Shown here: positions 22,038 through 36,200 of the stretch, in pieces | How positions within the stretch are numbered: the stretch's first letter is position 1 | Layout: every line of letters starts with the position of its first letter | Source: Incurvaria masculella | Lineage: Eukaryota; Arthropoda; Insecta; Lepidoptera; Incurvariidae | Direction: 5' to 3' | Length of the DNA: 64,000 nt | Assembly: GCA_946894095.1 (NCBI GenBank) | Contig: OX335656.1 | Coordinates: forward strand, 5,967,001 to 6,031,000 | Notes under the pieces: model-generated | Databases searched by the model: none | What the model saw: only the letters and a program-made list of their open reading frames with translations | What the model was told of the DNA's origin: nothing | Program-made: the position numbers and the translations under genes

Positions 22038-22237
22038 TTTAAATAATAATATATTTCCCAGCTATTTTTAGGTTAACTCACTCCCGAACTCGAACTCACT
22101 CTTGCTCTGAATGGACCCCCTGTTTCCTTCAGTTTTGCTCGCGTGACATTCGGAATTCGGTGAACTGTTTTCAAAAATACTTCCTTTTTAAGTATCCATC
22201 CGATATAGTAAGTCCATATGATTATTAGTCAAATTAT

Positions 22238-22352
22238 AATCAGATAATTGTGATAAAAGGTATAATTCTCCGGCAATGACTATCCGTCTTCCGACAAACG
22301 TGAATGTGTGCTATCAGTTTACTATCGGAGGATAGTAAAATCGACCCTAAAC
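22238..22352 (+). repeat. Dispersed repeat, partner of 2452-2575
   Basis: ATAATTGTGATAAAAGGTAT, AATTCTCCGGCAATGACTATC, CGTCTTCCGACAAACGTGAA match the complement of 2452-2575. Confidence 0.75.
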
Positions 22353-25300
22353 CAAAAAATATTAATTCCCCTTTCCAAAAATACTTCCCAATTTTATCGT
22401 ACCCTTAATCTTATTAATTACTTCCCCGGTATCGATTTAAATAAAATATGGATAGGTTGATTATCCGTATTTTTATTATCGTCAATCTCATTTCCGGAAG
22501 CGCATGTGAAAACATGAATACGTCACTATACGCACATAACAAAAACAATACGCAGTCACGCGTTACGGATTTAAAACCAGCACGCTTAGGCATGTTTTCA
22601 CATTATTATTTGGGAGGATCCATTAACAATTTGGGGTATCATCTCGTATGTGTTTAGAACCGATTAGTAAAATATTTGGTTTTAAAAAATATGTATTTAT
22701 TTAAATATTAAAATTTATATATAAAACGCTTGTTCGTTAAAATTCTACGTTAGTAAAAAAGAAAAAAGTTATGTTTCTTTCCTTGGCGAAAAAAATAAAA
22801 CAAGTCGGGCTGCCTGTTCGCCTGGTTATCAGGGCACCTACATACACTATTCAATTGGCAGCAAGCTATAAAAGGGCATGTAATCGAACAACTGCCGCGT
22901 TGCCGAGATAACATCAATCGACCAACACTTATTAGCAAGACATACACTAGCTAAGTCAATTTGCAGCCGCGCTAAACGTGAGGCCGACTTGAATAATGAT
23001 CTCGAGACATGCGAGTGTTGAACGCTGCTTGCTTCGGATGAATATTTGTTATCTAGAAACATGATCCGACCTTGATTTAAAGCAAGAAACAACTGGACGA
23101 ATTGGGGTTAAATGCATTTCGTAAAAGGTTTTACATTTGAGACGGCAACGCGTCACTGGAGTAATGTAGGTAATATGACAACAGCGCGCCATCTCTGGGC
23201 GAGTAGTGAAACCGAGAGAGCAACGAACCGCGCTCTGTGTAGAGACGCCAGTACACATTTTATAATCCAAAATTGCCATTACCTAAAGCGTTTATAATTT
23301 TAAACCATTTATGAAGATTGTAGGTTGTATTATATCTAATGCATCCGCCGCACACATCTGTGAAATTACTCTACACACACACCACAACCATTTGACCACT
23401 TACCTACGAGTGCAATAACATTTTCAATGTCACTGATATTATGTATTTTAGTCTTCGTTTTGTTGGTGTGCGCTGGATCATGTTCTTTGCAACGTTAGTG
23501 GGTATATTGCATCCTAACAGTGACCATCTCGCCTATAAGTTGGTTAAACGAGTAAGCAGAGCTGTCGATGTAAGTCTGTTCCAATAAACAATTTGTATAA
23601 TGTAAACTAGGATATGTATGCATTACTTGGATCATTTACTATAACCACTTTCGTACGTGCTGGAGTGCTAGGGTAGTCGCCATAGATTTAAGAAGTTTTC
23701 CCTCCCATATCTATGGTAAACGCGTTGACATAGCAATGGCTTGCTCGCCGCTCGGTCCATCTGTACACGCGTGCATTCTATTAATAGGTTCTATCGCACT
23801 CGGCTCTCCGATTGTATAACAAAATTGCGACAGTGGCTTGCACGTGTTTCGCTCTGTGGCATGGCGCAGGCGCGGTGGCGAAACGGCTGCGGGTCTTAAT
23901 CTCAATGTTATGTACAGTCGTGGCCGCGACTCCTTTACCTGAGAACGGCACTGACATTGAATAACAGATATCCCCTGGCAGTGTATCCATCATGGGTTTT
24001 TCGGACATACGGACCTATAGAGGTTTCAATGATACACGTTTTCCACTGAATTTAACGTAGGTCCGGTTCTCTACAGTGGCAAATTTAATAAATTTACAAT
24101 TTCTACCATAATGTATGAATTATATATTTCCATATAATAATTCTAATGAATAATCAGAAAATATGTTTAAATAGTTAGTAAAGTTCACCATTAAGTTTTT
24201 TGCTCGTGTTCAGGGTTATACATAAAAATTTAGTTATATGATCCGATCTTGAATTTCTTTATTACTACATCTAATAAAGTCCCCTTATTTAAAAAAAATA
24301 TTAATACATTTTTGTTCTTTCTATTAGGGCACCATATCAAGAAATATCCTGTCGGTTCAAAGGAGATCCGATAGGATGTTTTCGAGTTTGCAAAGGAAGG
24401 CGGTCCCTGTGTGCGGACAATTTCTCCTAAACACGGCCGACAAGCGCCTCGTGATGGCATTAAAATGAGCGAAATATTGGATTACGTGGCAACCTTGAAC
24501 GAAAAGAACAGTTGCCGGAGCGGAGGAGGCGATTACTCGCTACACGAGCATCGAAAAAACGCCGAAAAAAACGAGAAATGAGTCTTACCAACCGCGACCG
24601 AGCTTGCCAGCAGCTCTAAGCACTTTTCGGAAGATAATACACTTACTAACTAGGCGAAACGAAAGATATTTTTCTGTAATCACACCGTTAAGAACCCTTC
24701 TTTCGACATAGAATATGGCTTCTATTTTCGTATATTCGGCCGCATAAAAACTTGCGGACACAGCTGTGGACAAAATCTAAACGATTTTTTTAGTGGTGAG
24801 TTGGTAGAGAATTACGAATGTTTGAGGAATTAATTTTACATATATCAGTCATGTTAGAACTGCCCTGAAGCCATGATAAAACGGAACTCGTCTGGCTTAG
24901 CGTTGAAGACGAACCAACAATATTTCCATTGTAATCTTTTTGGTCACTTTGTGTGTGTCTCTATGTTAAGTTTTTTGGCGCAATGTACGCCCATTTTGTG
25001 TTTTCGTAATATATTTCGCACATAGTGCTTATACATTTTACATCTTTGAAATAGCCAACACTGGATGTTTGATTTTACTCACGACGAAATTTTTTGAAGT
25101 TTGATTTTACCTAGAAATCAACAATTTCCTAGATTTAGGTATTGTAAGTGCACAGAGAATCTGCTTTCTGTTGTCTTGAAAGTTCTGAACGTGCTGGCAT
25201 CTTGTGCCCCGGCGGCCTAAAAGATCTTACCATGTCCAGATTTACGAACTACTTCGTGATGGTCAGGTAATCGTAGAGCATATACGAATAGATTGTGTGC

Positions 25301-26439
25301 TGTAAAAGAAGTACCTACGCTGCGATCGAACTTTATACTCTATCAACTCACTCCTCCTGGAAATCGGTGTGGTGGTGTCAGTTTGTCAGTTGTTATTTAT
25401 GTTTAAAGTACATTGTCAGATGCCAGACAGTGGTAATAGGGTCCAAAACTTTCTAATTTGAAAAGGCAATCGAACGACCTGACGCGGTTTCCCCTGGCAC
25501 AAATAAGTACAATATGTACAGATAAATATGACGACAAGGCAGGCAGCAGCATAACAAACGTGCTTATATCTGGATGCGTGCATCGTCTTTTACACATTAA
25601 TTCAATCACACACAGTTACTTACGAAGCCGGCAACACAACTCAACATTTGATTGTAAAATACTAAATTATGTCGGCAAATGCAATTTGCTTTGCACTTGT
25701 GGGTGGCGTTTTAATGGTCCCATTATAGCGGCGAGCGGCGAAGGTTGCTCAAGAAAATTACCTTTACGTACAGACAAACACAGCATTAAGGATATTTACA
25801 ACTAAATTACGGGCTTCCAGGCTGGAGCGGGCACATTTTGATGGTAATAAAGCAGTCTCGCGGCGGTTGAGGCTCGGCTCGTATTTCTAATACGTTCCCC
25901 TTCGGAGCCACGGTAGGATTTAGTTGCTACACTATAGAATTGAGGAATTCGCCACCCTAGTTGAGTTCAGTCTCAGCTGGGTTTTTGAACTATGTTTATT
26001 TCAATTGGTCCTTATAGGCAATTCATCTTCCAACGCGTTCAAGAATTACCCTCGAAGGGAATTAAATATCGCCAAAACTATATTTTAATATTTATAAGGT
26101 CACCTTTTTAAGAAAACAAGTATCTCCATATTTACTGAAAGTAAAAGAAAACTTCATAGATATAAATCTCAGAAGTGGATAAGATGCAGGGAGTGAATTA
26201 TTACCGTAGATACACACAGGCGAGCAAGGAGAATCTTGAAGGTTGAAAATGATTTACCAACATCTAGATATACCTTTTCAATTGAAATAAAAGGAATTTA
26301 CAGCGAAAACGAAGTAAAACTTTATTCTAGCTGAGGTCTTATTGAAATTAGTTGCAAAGCTTTTATCTCAATCGTGTTTTTAGATATTAAATTTAATTAT
26401 GGTACTATGTACGTAAACTTCCAATAGTATATATACACA
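22353..26439. other. Intron sequence; no gene or clear repeat seen
   Basis: Many short frames on both strands without motifs. The frame at 22448-22657 (+) starts with a hydrophobic stretch (LIIRIFIIVNLISGSAC) but has no support beyond that. The longest, 25458-25805 (+), has no ATG at its start. Confidence 0.5.
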
Positions 26440-26840
26440 GGTCTCGTTCGAGCCAACTCTCGCATTTCACAAAACGGTGTAACTTTACTTCGAAACCGCA
26501 GAAGCTCGCCGCGAGCACGCTCCGCGGCAGACACGTGAAAACAGAAAGTTCAAACTGAAAATGGCAATAAATCTGCGGACACGAAACGGTGACGTGCAGT
26601 ACAAATAGCTTACGCAGTGTAGTCGCCGACTAAGTTCTAGTTGCCAGTGAAATAACAAAAATATTGCCATATATCTTCCGCAGCTCGCGGGCATATGGCG
26701 CGAAAATCGCCCGAAAACATTACAATCCCATTAGTCGACACCGCGAGTGGACGTGAGGCGTGCGCTCGCGGTCGGCGGTACATGGGAGTTGGCCCGCGTG
26801 GCAGGGGAAACGATTCGGCTCCATTTGAGGAGCTCTAAGC
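26440..26840. other. CpG-rich intronic patch
   Basis: Raised GC and CpG (AGCTCGCCGCGAGCACGCTC, GTGCGCTCGCGGTCGGCGG) compared with surroundings. No coding or RNA feature seen. It could be an enhancer or alternative promoter; inference only. Confidence 0.3.
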
Positions 26841-27635
26841 AATTTATGCTACTGCAGACGCAAACATAATAGAACTTTGATTTTTGATTTTTCATCTATG
26901 ATTTTTTAAGCGTTGCAGAATAATCGATTGTTGGTTTTCAATTAGTAATTCGTTTGAATAATGATATAAACTTCTAAGAAGCTCTTTTAAACAAAAATTC
27001 AGAAGATAGACTGATTAATGCTAGCCACCTGTCCTGACACCTTGACACCTCTGTTCAAGCGATTAGATAGATTAAAGGTCAATATTGTATTCATAGACAA
27101 CAATAAAACAGTCCTGATCTTAATAAATATAAGAAGTTTCACCACTTCTTATTTTCTGTCAATTTATTAAATAAAATATAAAAAAAGATTCGAGGTTCAA
27201 GACCCAAGACCCTCTCGACGAACTCTGTCGCCGAAAAGCGCTTACGATTCCCCCAAAAGAAATCCTCAAAAGTATTTGGGGGCGAAAGAAATCCCGCCCC
27301 TATTTAACGATTTACGTATGCTGATTAGATTCGCCAAGTTTTGGCGTTACTCCCGCGCCGGGTCGCCCGGCCTTCGGAGATTAGGTGTTTTTAACTTATC
27401 CGCTTCTCCTGACTCCGGGACAAGTTTATTGTATAAGTTTGATTGGGAAGTAATGGTGGGAGGAGGGGACCGTGCTTTGGGCCTCACTCGCCACCGTTCA
27501 TTAGCCAGCTTGTTTTCCTTGTTGTTTGTTTATTCGCGCAATATGCTGACGCCGTGTTGGGGTTAATTTTGTCCAACCCACTCTCGAGTAAGTAGTTAAC
27601 ATACAGTTAACCTTCTCGTGATCGTTAATTTTGTA
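26841..27635. other. Intron sequence; nothing recognised
   Basis: A 96-codon plus-strand frame (27276-27566) has no motif and no ATG-supported splice context that convinces. Confidence 0.5.
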
Positions 27636-27711
27636 TGTTTTATAATGGTTATGACATTACGGTTTTCCTATTAATGTGAGGTTAAGAAGCGACAACTACA
27701 TTGAAGCATGC
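27636..27711 (-). repeat. Diverged 3' scrap of the second tRNA-SINE family
   Basis: TATGTTT, GGTTATGACATTACGGTTTT, ATTAATGTGAGGTTAAGAAG, CGACAACTACATTGAAGCAT runs parallel to 14481-14560. Confidence 0.6.
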
Positions 27712-29573
27712 TTTAGAGGAATGGCCAAACCAATTAATGTTTTGGGCGTAATTTATTGAGAAATGTATAAAGGAATTTGAGATAGATTGTGACGATCTCT
27801 AATAACTGTTCAATCGAATGGTACTGGAGACGATTTTCCAGTGAGAATTACCTTCGGTACCTACTATATGATATAGCGTTCCCAATGATCATTTATTGGC
27901 TCGGTACTGTCCATTCCCTATTGTGCAGGTAGGTATTGGAACTTTCACCACAAGCCTTTTATCATCAATGCTCGGTACTGGTTCTGGAGCTGTTTGCATA
28001 GCACGCTCACTTCCCACACAAGTACAAGAGCTCGTAGGTGAGTTTTGGTGACGTGAAGTGAAATAAACCTAGTGTCACCTCTAGTTTTCCGGGCTCTGGC
28101 GTATTTAGTCTGCCAGTGATTAATTTGGCCGCGCGCGGTCGACGGATTTACGGCGTCTCTCGAGTCACGCGATTTCGAATGTAAATCATCGAAAAGCTCA
28201 GAACTTGTCACTGGTTCGGGCCTCAAGCGCCAGTTTTTTTTTGTTTATGAGTTGTCCCCGCCGGGATCGTGATAGGTCGAAGCGAAAGTTGCAAAATTTT
28301 GTATCTTTTAATACCTCCACAAGGTAAGAAAGCAACATTTTTGCTGGCGAAATTGAGTCTCTTGGAAATTGTAACGACGATATATTATAATAATTTATTA
28401 TTGTATTATTCAGATGGTCCTTCGAGCCGGATATGTGAATAAGATTTTGGCTATTAATCCAAATATTCACTGCAAATTAACGATTTCCGTCCTGCAACAT
28501 CTTTTACGGCTGTAATATAAATGTTGAAATATCCGAGTAAAGGCTACGATCTTTAGTGCCATTAAACATTTGGTTTCATCGTGTAACAAGTTTTAATTAC
28601 GGTCCCTAAACGTAAGATATTTTGTTATTTTTTAATAGTAAGGTTTTACCGTAGTGATCCCCGATTTATCAACTTTTACATTTTACCTCCCTTCCATTTT
28701 CACGTTTTCTTGTTTCTGTTAGATTTTTTTGCTATTTTTAATCCTAATTGCTTCTCAACACGAAGGCGACAGGGCGAGGTGGGCGATGATCTTTATGCAT
28801 TTTCATTTTGTCGCACCTCCATTTTGAGAGATTTATGGCAGAATGCGGAAATGAAACGATTAAAAAAACGGTTGTAACGTGCTTATAACATTATTTTGCT
28901 GGCATTATGAGGCAGGCTAAGTAAGTAGAAATATTGAGAAGGTATCAAAAAATGTCTGACAAAGAATACAAGGCAATAACGGAAAGCCCTTCCGCTTATT
29001 TAAACCACATCTTAATACTTGTTCAACATATTGTATGCATAAGAACATATGTAAAAACATATACAATATGTTCTTACGAATATTATGAAAGCAATTTTAT
29101 GAAGAACGTGATCATTGAAATGTAGTTGAAATAAGCAAACAGGGTTTTCCATGATTGTCCTATTATATCTTAGAAAATGATTGTTTCAATCATGTCGAGG
29201 ACCAAAGATAGGTTTCCTAATAACTCTAGAAACTGCGCTATCCTTTTTCTGGCCAACAAATCCTTGCCGATCGGTTTCGACTGGAGATTTAATGCTGAAA
29301 GCTTAGTCTTAGAAACGCTAGGAGTTTCATTGATTTCCTAAACCTGAAGCATGCACGTTATTTTTTATTTTGATTCCGACTAGACTATTTGTAATCGATC
29401 GCGGAACACCTATCGTTTGAGCTGTTTGTTGCTACCCACAGTGGTTCCATACAATTAATGTAACCGTTCCAATACATCAGGCGCCTGAATAACCTACACA
29501 TTTAATTGAACTTAACTTCATCGAGAGCATACATTTTCCTTAGAAAAATCACTTAATGAACACTAGTTTAATT
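27712..29573. other. Intron sequence; one short palindrome
   Basis: A 12-bp inverted repeat (AACATATTGTAT ... ATACAATATGTT) lies at about 29025-29073. Nothing else recognised. Confidence 0.5.
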
Positions 29574-29676
29574 AATTTGAGTTTCAGCGACATCTACATT
29601 TGAAGGATTGTAATTAAATTTTAATGTGTTTAATTGAACACGTTTTTGGTCTTGACATTCGTCGGAAGCAGGATTG
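29574..29676 (-). repeat. Truncated copy of the second tRNA-SINE family
   Basis: AATTTGAGTTTCAGCGACAT, CTACATTTGAAGGATTGTAA, GTTTTTGGTCTTGACATTCG, TCGGAAGCAGGATTG follow the order of 14510-14619. The tRNA head is cut after the first 14 nt of its 3' end. Confidence 0.75.
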
Positions 29677-29795
29677 TTTAGTTTGCTTTTCCAACTGACG
29701 CTCCTTTTGAATCAGCGAGTAAGGAAGCTCAGCCATATAGCGGCAACGTAGCCACTTTAGAATGATCATACAAATACTGACTATAGCGCAGGCCA

Positions 29796-29905
29796 GTTCG
29801 CTTACGAATTCGCTCAGTGTAAGCTCACTGATGTTCTCGAGTTCCAACGATACATACGAACTGAACTATTCGCTGTTGCGCCTCCGGAATTCGTAAGCGA
29901 ACATA
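29796..29905. repeat. Short inverted repeat around GTTCGCTTACGAATTC
   Basis: GTTCGCTTACGAATTC at about 29796 and GAATTCGTAAGCGAAC at about 29890 are exact reverse complements (16 bp), about 78 bp apart. Confidence 0.7.
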
Positions 29906-29989
29906 ACACCGTCAGTGCATTATCACTGAGATGTGGCCAGACTGCCACGCCACTCCTGTTCTTCCTAAAGCGCCGTTACAAGCGAAGCT

Positions 29990-30260
29990 AAAAACCGGCG
30001 AAGTGCGAGTCTGACTCGCACACGAAGGGTTCCGTACCATCGTACAAGATTCAACACAAAATATCAAGTTTCTTGTATGGAGACCCCCTTTATTTTTTTT
30101 GTTTTTAAATTTATTTTAAAACAAATACACAGTCTGAAAAATTCAGCTGCCTACCTATTACGGTTTATGAGATACAGCCCTGTGACAGAAGGACGGACGG
30201 ACAGCGGAGGCTTAGTAATAGGGTTTCGTTGGCAACCTTTGGGTACGGAACCCTAAAAAA
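29990..30260 (+). repeat. CCGGCCAAGTGCGAG-family repeat, near complete
   Basis: It starts AAAAACCGGCGAAGTGCGAG, has CTCGCACACGAAGGGTTCCG, the AGCTGCCTACCTATTACGG block and GACGGACGGAC, and ends GGGTACGGAACCCTAAAAAA. Confidence 0.85.
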
Positions 30261-33200
30261 GCTTCACACTCCGCGGCCTCTCTGCTAGTTCCCACGTGCC
30301 GCGCAGTCTGCGCTGCGGTACGCTCCCCGCGACGTCGGCGAATGCTTGCCAAGTTCGTAGGGAAGCGGCGGCGGAACAAAACTGATTAGAAACAATTGCA
30401 TTCGTTTTAAGCCCGACCGTACCAGCGCCGTATTGCCCGCCGATCGATCGACACCGGTTGCTAGCGTCGCCGCCACGCCCAATCCGTGTCGCCTGCTTTT
30501 TGTAAACCCTCTTGTGATTCGGTTCATTTGCTCATTATTGGTTCATGGACACCATGGTTGTGCGTGATGTATGTACAAACACATATTGACGATTATCATT
30601 AATTACCCATTCAAAAACCTAGCTGTTCACTTGTATTTTTATCAATCGTACTTTTAAGTATCAAGTTTATTGTTGGTAGGTACTTAGCCCTGGTATTTTG
30701 TGTGTCCGATATAACATTTAAAAAACATGCAGTGTTCTTTGTGGCTTCTTCTTTGTTCTGTGTATTGTTTTGATTATTTATTACAATATTTAAGACATCG
30801 TAATTAACTACCTGAAGATAAATACTAGGAGTGTATTATGAAGAAGAAAAAAAATCAATGAACTGAAATTCCTTTATAGACCCAATTAGTATTGAATTCC
30901 TCTCACCTGAATCAATTACGAAGAGTGAAAACTGTCAACTGAAATATAAAGTAACGCTGTCAATATTATACTATAGTAACTGAACATTATTTGAGGTTTT
31001 GAGTTCACCGGTCGTGAAATAAAACAAATTCCTTTTCACGATAATTCGGCCATTTCGAAACACAATAAGCCGACGGATTCGTGCACAGTAACGTATCTAT
31101 GATGGATGGTCCGCACTGTTCGTACGAACCGAAGAAATAGCTGCATGAGGACATTGTACGCGAATAGTGTGACTAATGCTAGCTGACGACACGCTCCGGC
31201 CGTGAACTCACACTGACATATTCAAATCGCACTAACTTATAGCCAGTCACCACTAATTCAATCCACTGCCAAGGGACATACTCACTTCAATATGTCACGA
31301 CTGTAAGCTTCCTATTATGATTGTTGAACATAAGCATAACCTAAATTATACTATGCAGGAAGAGGGACATATTCCCAGAGCGGAAGTAGGAGGACGCTGG
31401 AATGTCCGAATGACCGAAAACAACTGACTTTTTGAAGGCAAATTCTTCTCTCTCTTCAAAAATTTTGAGAGATGTATGCTCTAATAGTATGTACCGCATG
31501 GCACACTGTCTTTTATACCCCTCCAGGGAGACGACGTACATTCTAAAGCATAGAAGATAAAACAAACTGATCTAGGTATCCTTCATTGAATACAGCCTGG
31601 ACATTAGTATTTACTAACAAACATCATTGAATTTTGTGTTTGTTATAGATACAACTTCATCACCATTTTTTATTACTGCACCATTAAGATTGTTTAAGCA
31701 ACTAAACTCGTTTCATTAAGTAATCATTATCTAATAATTTAATACCATCTCATCCAACTGGAACGCCTTCATCAATATATTTTAGAATTTTGTATTATAA
31801 TCTAAGATGATCTGACCTGGCAAAATATTTGGCAAAAACCATCTCATTTAAAAATGGTTCCATTTAAAATCATTCGACCTAACTCTAGTATTATAATCAC
31901 CATTCACTAAATTCTCGTCAAAATCATAATTTATTTGGCTACATATAAAATTTGAATCAATATTTTAATATTTACAACGAGATTAATTGCTAAAAATTGT
32001 AAAAGTTGATTAAAATATAGCAAGGTACCTTCCTCTGTCAATTGTGGCATGAAAGTGTTGCCTTGTAAATTATTGATCTAGAATTCTCGACAATGAAATC
32101 ATGGTAGTGATAAATAACACATCATAATATTCCTTACCCGCTACGGGAAACATTTTTTGAATAGTTTTTATAAATGCAGACATAGTAAAGTGTTACATCA
32201 CCAGGTGATTAATTAGTTAATGGCAAACGAATGTTAATCGAACAGTATCAATGTATGCTGAAATAAAACCTAGAAAAGATTATTTCATAGGGTACGCTTA
32301 AAGTTGTTTATGCGAAGCCATGCCAAGCCTTAATCGTCAAAACTGTTAAGGTTAGAGAGTGGACATCGAACACAGACACGACACAAATAGAACGGCCGCG
32401 AGACTAGAGCGTAAAACAAGCAACAGAAACGAGGAAACTGAAAAATCCAGTCTATAAATAAAGCGAATGCGACCTTGAACTTTTAAGGACAGCCAAGACT
32501 GGCCGCGTGTTGACGTCGAGAAACTTGAATGCGCCGTAATGAGTGTATTCAACCCACCCCGGGGCGTATGCGGCCGTACACGGAGTCTTACGCCCGTTCG
32601 GCTCATTACGAACCAGTCCATCAAAAATAACAGCCGTGTGTTATTTCTCGGCGTTCGCTTTAAATTACGTTACAATTGAATTCCAGCGAGCCCTCCGGAA
32701 TGAGATTAGGAAATTATGGTTACGATTCGACGTTACGAGAATGAATGTCGGATCGATTTTGAGGCCAAAGTTTTAGAATCATATTGATGAAATGTTTTAA
32801 GAGCTCCAGAAACAAATGACAATAGGAACCAAAATATAATAATTTTGATATATTTGGTACTTTATCGACACGACAGAGTTGTAAAAATCGTAGGAGTACA
32901 AACAAAATAGAATCTTTCGTTAAAGTTATCAAGATAAATTCAATCTTGCGATTTTGATATCAGATGATTTTGAATTTTTAATTTTAATGACAAACTTAGG
33001 AGTATTTGTATAGATACACCGAATGTAGTGAAATCAAATATACTGCCTTCTGTCACATAAACGAGATGTTCAGCTTTACTGCCGCTCTGGGACCAAAAAT
33101 AAAACACAATAACCTGTCTTCGGATAAAAACCTCTTAATGTCCCCTGTAAAAGCTTTATGCCCGTAGAAGTTGCAGCGCAGTGGTTTTAACTTAAAGTAC

Positions 33201-36200
33201 TGCATAAAGGAGTATAAATCAGCGAAATAAACCGAGATATAAAACAACAACCTTGCGGATATGTAGATGAGTTAAACTCCATTTAGAAGATTTATGAAGA
33301 AAGGCAGGAACGAAATATAGCGTCGTTCGGAGCGAGCGGGTTCGAACTTTTTTGTCGGATGCTCGTAGATGTACGATAATGTTGCATGGGAGCCGTGCCT
33401 TGGTGGCAGCGTCCATTCCATTATAACCAACTCGTGTATATGGAAATACTACTCAGAGGCCATCGATAAAAATGGGTCAATGTTTTCAAAACTATAATAA
33501 CCGTTTCAAAAAGTAATATATTTATAGAACCTGTTTGTCACCGTGTTATTGGTCGTGTCCAACATTACCACCAGGTTTCGTTTTAAGCACTTATGCTTCT
33601 CAACAGTTCCTCCATTCATTACTTATCGAACAATCCTCGAAAAAAAAAAACATACCGAAACTAAAATCTACATTTAAATTCATAATATTTCCATAGGTCT
33701 AACGAAAATTATTTTTAAATAAATGTAATGATGTTAACATAGTATTTCAATCATCTTAAAAACATTCGGATTGAGTTAAAAGCTTTATTATAATCACCTC
33801 AATGTATATGTTAATGTCGGCGCCAGGCGGTTTGGTAAGTTAAAAATGTGTTAAGGTGAATTTTAATTGACATAAAAATATATTAACTGAACGGTTTATA
33901 GGTAAGCGTCATTTTTTTCATTTAACTCATCTGATTCACAATGAACGGCTTAGGATGGCAGTTGATTGACCTATTCAACCACTTGGCTTTGACGTAAGCA
34001 CATCAATTTACAGCTGATCAACCACTACTTTGCTCAAAACATTTTCAACATAAATTCAACTCGGTGCAGCGGAACTCTTGAATGAAGTGGTAAAAGTCGC
34101 TCCCGGCCCGGCCGTATGGAGGCACCGCTAATACACTGCCAATATTTGCGCAGTGTTCGCCGCCGCACGAGAAGAAAAAGTCACTCGCTAGATGTCGCTG
34201 GTTGCCTTGTACACCCCTAAGGAATCATAACGGTTGCAGCCGTTTTCTCTACGCTTCTCGGTCTGATTTTTATTTTCGTGTCGCATATTTTTTTTTTCAA
34301 ATTCAAATTCAAAAAACTTTAATACAATTATAAGAAAAAGAGTAAGTACACCTTTAATTACTATATTTATATTTATATATTTATATTATTATAAGTAGAT
34401 CCTTTCGATATATTATGTTTTTTTTATTACCCTTTGCTCTATTTAATTCGTGATTTGCTTATGGTGACATGTTTTTGGCTCTTTTCAAAACTTGTACACC
34501 AAGTCTTTTAACTTATATTAGTGGAAGTTACACACCTTACGCTATTTGTGCTCAAACTGGAATCACGACGGTTCATCACCGTTTTTTTTATTATTTTACC
34601 GTTTTAACAGTGTTCTTTATTTAACTGGTCGTAGATGGCTAATATTACAGCATTATCGATATCTGACAATATTTCATCCATCTCCCATCTTCTATCAATG
34701 CGATGGTACTTTCATCCTTCGATAGTAAGAACATGCATTAACTTCATATTTGAGAAGTAAAAGAGTCGTGTATATATATATGATGAGGTATGTGAGTTCG
34801 CCTGAACCGTTGTTACAAGTTCCAACAAAGCAGACAGCCAGCGTGAGCACGAAAATGGGCTAAAACACTTTGTTCGCAACTGTACTTAAACATCTACTAA
34901 ACACGGGGCGAAAGTAATTTAAAGTTTCCGGTGCCTCAGGCCCAATGGAGCCATCTGCGTCGCCTACGGATGCACATACACGGAGCACAATGCACGCATA
35001 CGTCAAAACATTCGGCCGCGGAAAGTCGGGGTAGGCGACGCGGCGGGACGGTGGCTCCACCGCGCCCCGCGGCCGCCGCCGGCAACTTTCCACAAACATA
35101 AAGAATTGCCAAAGTTGATTCCGTGCCGCGGCATGTGAAATTGTCTGCGATCGAAATATTTGTTTTGCCGTAAACTTTTATAAATACGTACTTTTCGTTG
35201 TGCCGCCGGTTTCTGAGCTGCTTCTTGTGTTTTGAGTAGCCCCTTGGCGGTTTTTCTTTTTTTAATTTTGTATTAATTCGCTTATGACAAAAAATATGTG
35301 TTGTTTATTGATTTATTTCCGGTTTACGAACAGATTCCACTACAACAGGGATAAAATCAGAACCTTTCAGAAACACGACACTTTATTTAAGTAATAAGGT
35401 TATTCATTCAGGTACCAGTTCAATTAATTATATTTATGGTTATATTTATATATATATAATAATTATGATCAAAAAATCCAAATCTAGGTACACAGGGGAT
35501 TTTTTAAAGTTCTGTCACGAAGGCATCGTGGCCAAGTCAGTAACTATAGGAAATATCGAAAAACACACAAAGGGGTCATGGGGCCGATTTTGATAAAAAC
35601 TAAAACTGCATTATAAGACTTGAAATTTTTGTTCCATGAAAATCAAGCAGCTTGTACTATTGCACCAGTCAATAAAATTGTCGCTTATAAGGAACACATT
35701 CTGAAAAGTCTCGTCAAACGGCAAACTAAAGGAAAGGGCTCACTTAGTTTACTAATATGTAAGAACAATAAAATACTGTTTACCTGAATTCTAAATTATA
35801 AAACTTGCCACCTAATCTGGCCATTAGTGGCTGATCATATGTTGACAGAAACACGTCTGCCATTAATTGGTATGATGTACAATTAAAACAAAATAAAATT
35901 ATTCATTAGGTACTCAATTTGATATCAATTTGAACACATCTATCGATCTCAAGCAGTTTTTTTTTAAATAACCAGCAAATATAGTCCTTAAATATTTCTT
36001 CCTGCAATCTTATCGTATACTCGCTTTTTCTTTTAAGAATCTCCAAAAGGCCTTACCGAGCTGGAGGGAATCCCCACGAAGCCATTATCTGGGGACTCGG
36101 AAAAAAGATAATAGAATAGAGGATGGTACGTATTTATTGGCACTCATTATTGTTATAGATTGGTAGCCATTGTTAAAGTTTCGGCAGTATCAAAAGCCAT

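Larger units (their letters stand above)
21195..22145. mobile_element. Nested foldback element with AACCGACTTCAAA repeats
   Basis: Outer arms: GGGGGTCCATTCAGGGCAAG... at about 21211 pairs with ...TTGCTCTGAATGGACCCCC at about 22101-22120. Inner arms: 21729-21844 pairs with 21921-22037. Inside also lies a widespread lepidopteran block (AACCGACTTCAAAAAAAGAG, GGTTATCAATTCG, poly-T, TACCTCATAACTTTTTCCTG, GTGAACCGATTTTGATGAT) from 21375. No protein is encoded. The structure suggests a composite of at least two repeats, the outer one probably a MITE. Confidence 0.7.

Noticed and set aside
22448..22657. Small secreted-protein ORF (hydrophobic N-terminus)
   Set aside because: Only a hydrophobic stretch in AT-rich DNA. 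No further domain, conservation or splice evidence.
25458..25805. 115-codon plus-strand open frame
   Set aside because: Begins at TTG, has no recognisable motif, and overlaps a minus-strand frame. No splice support.
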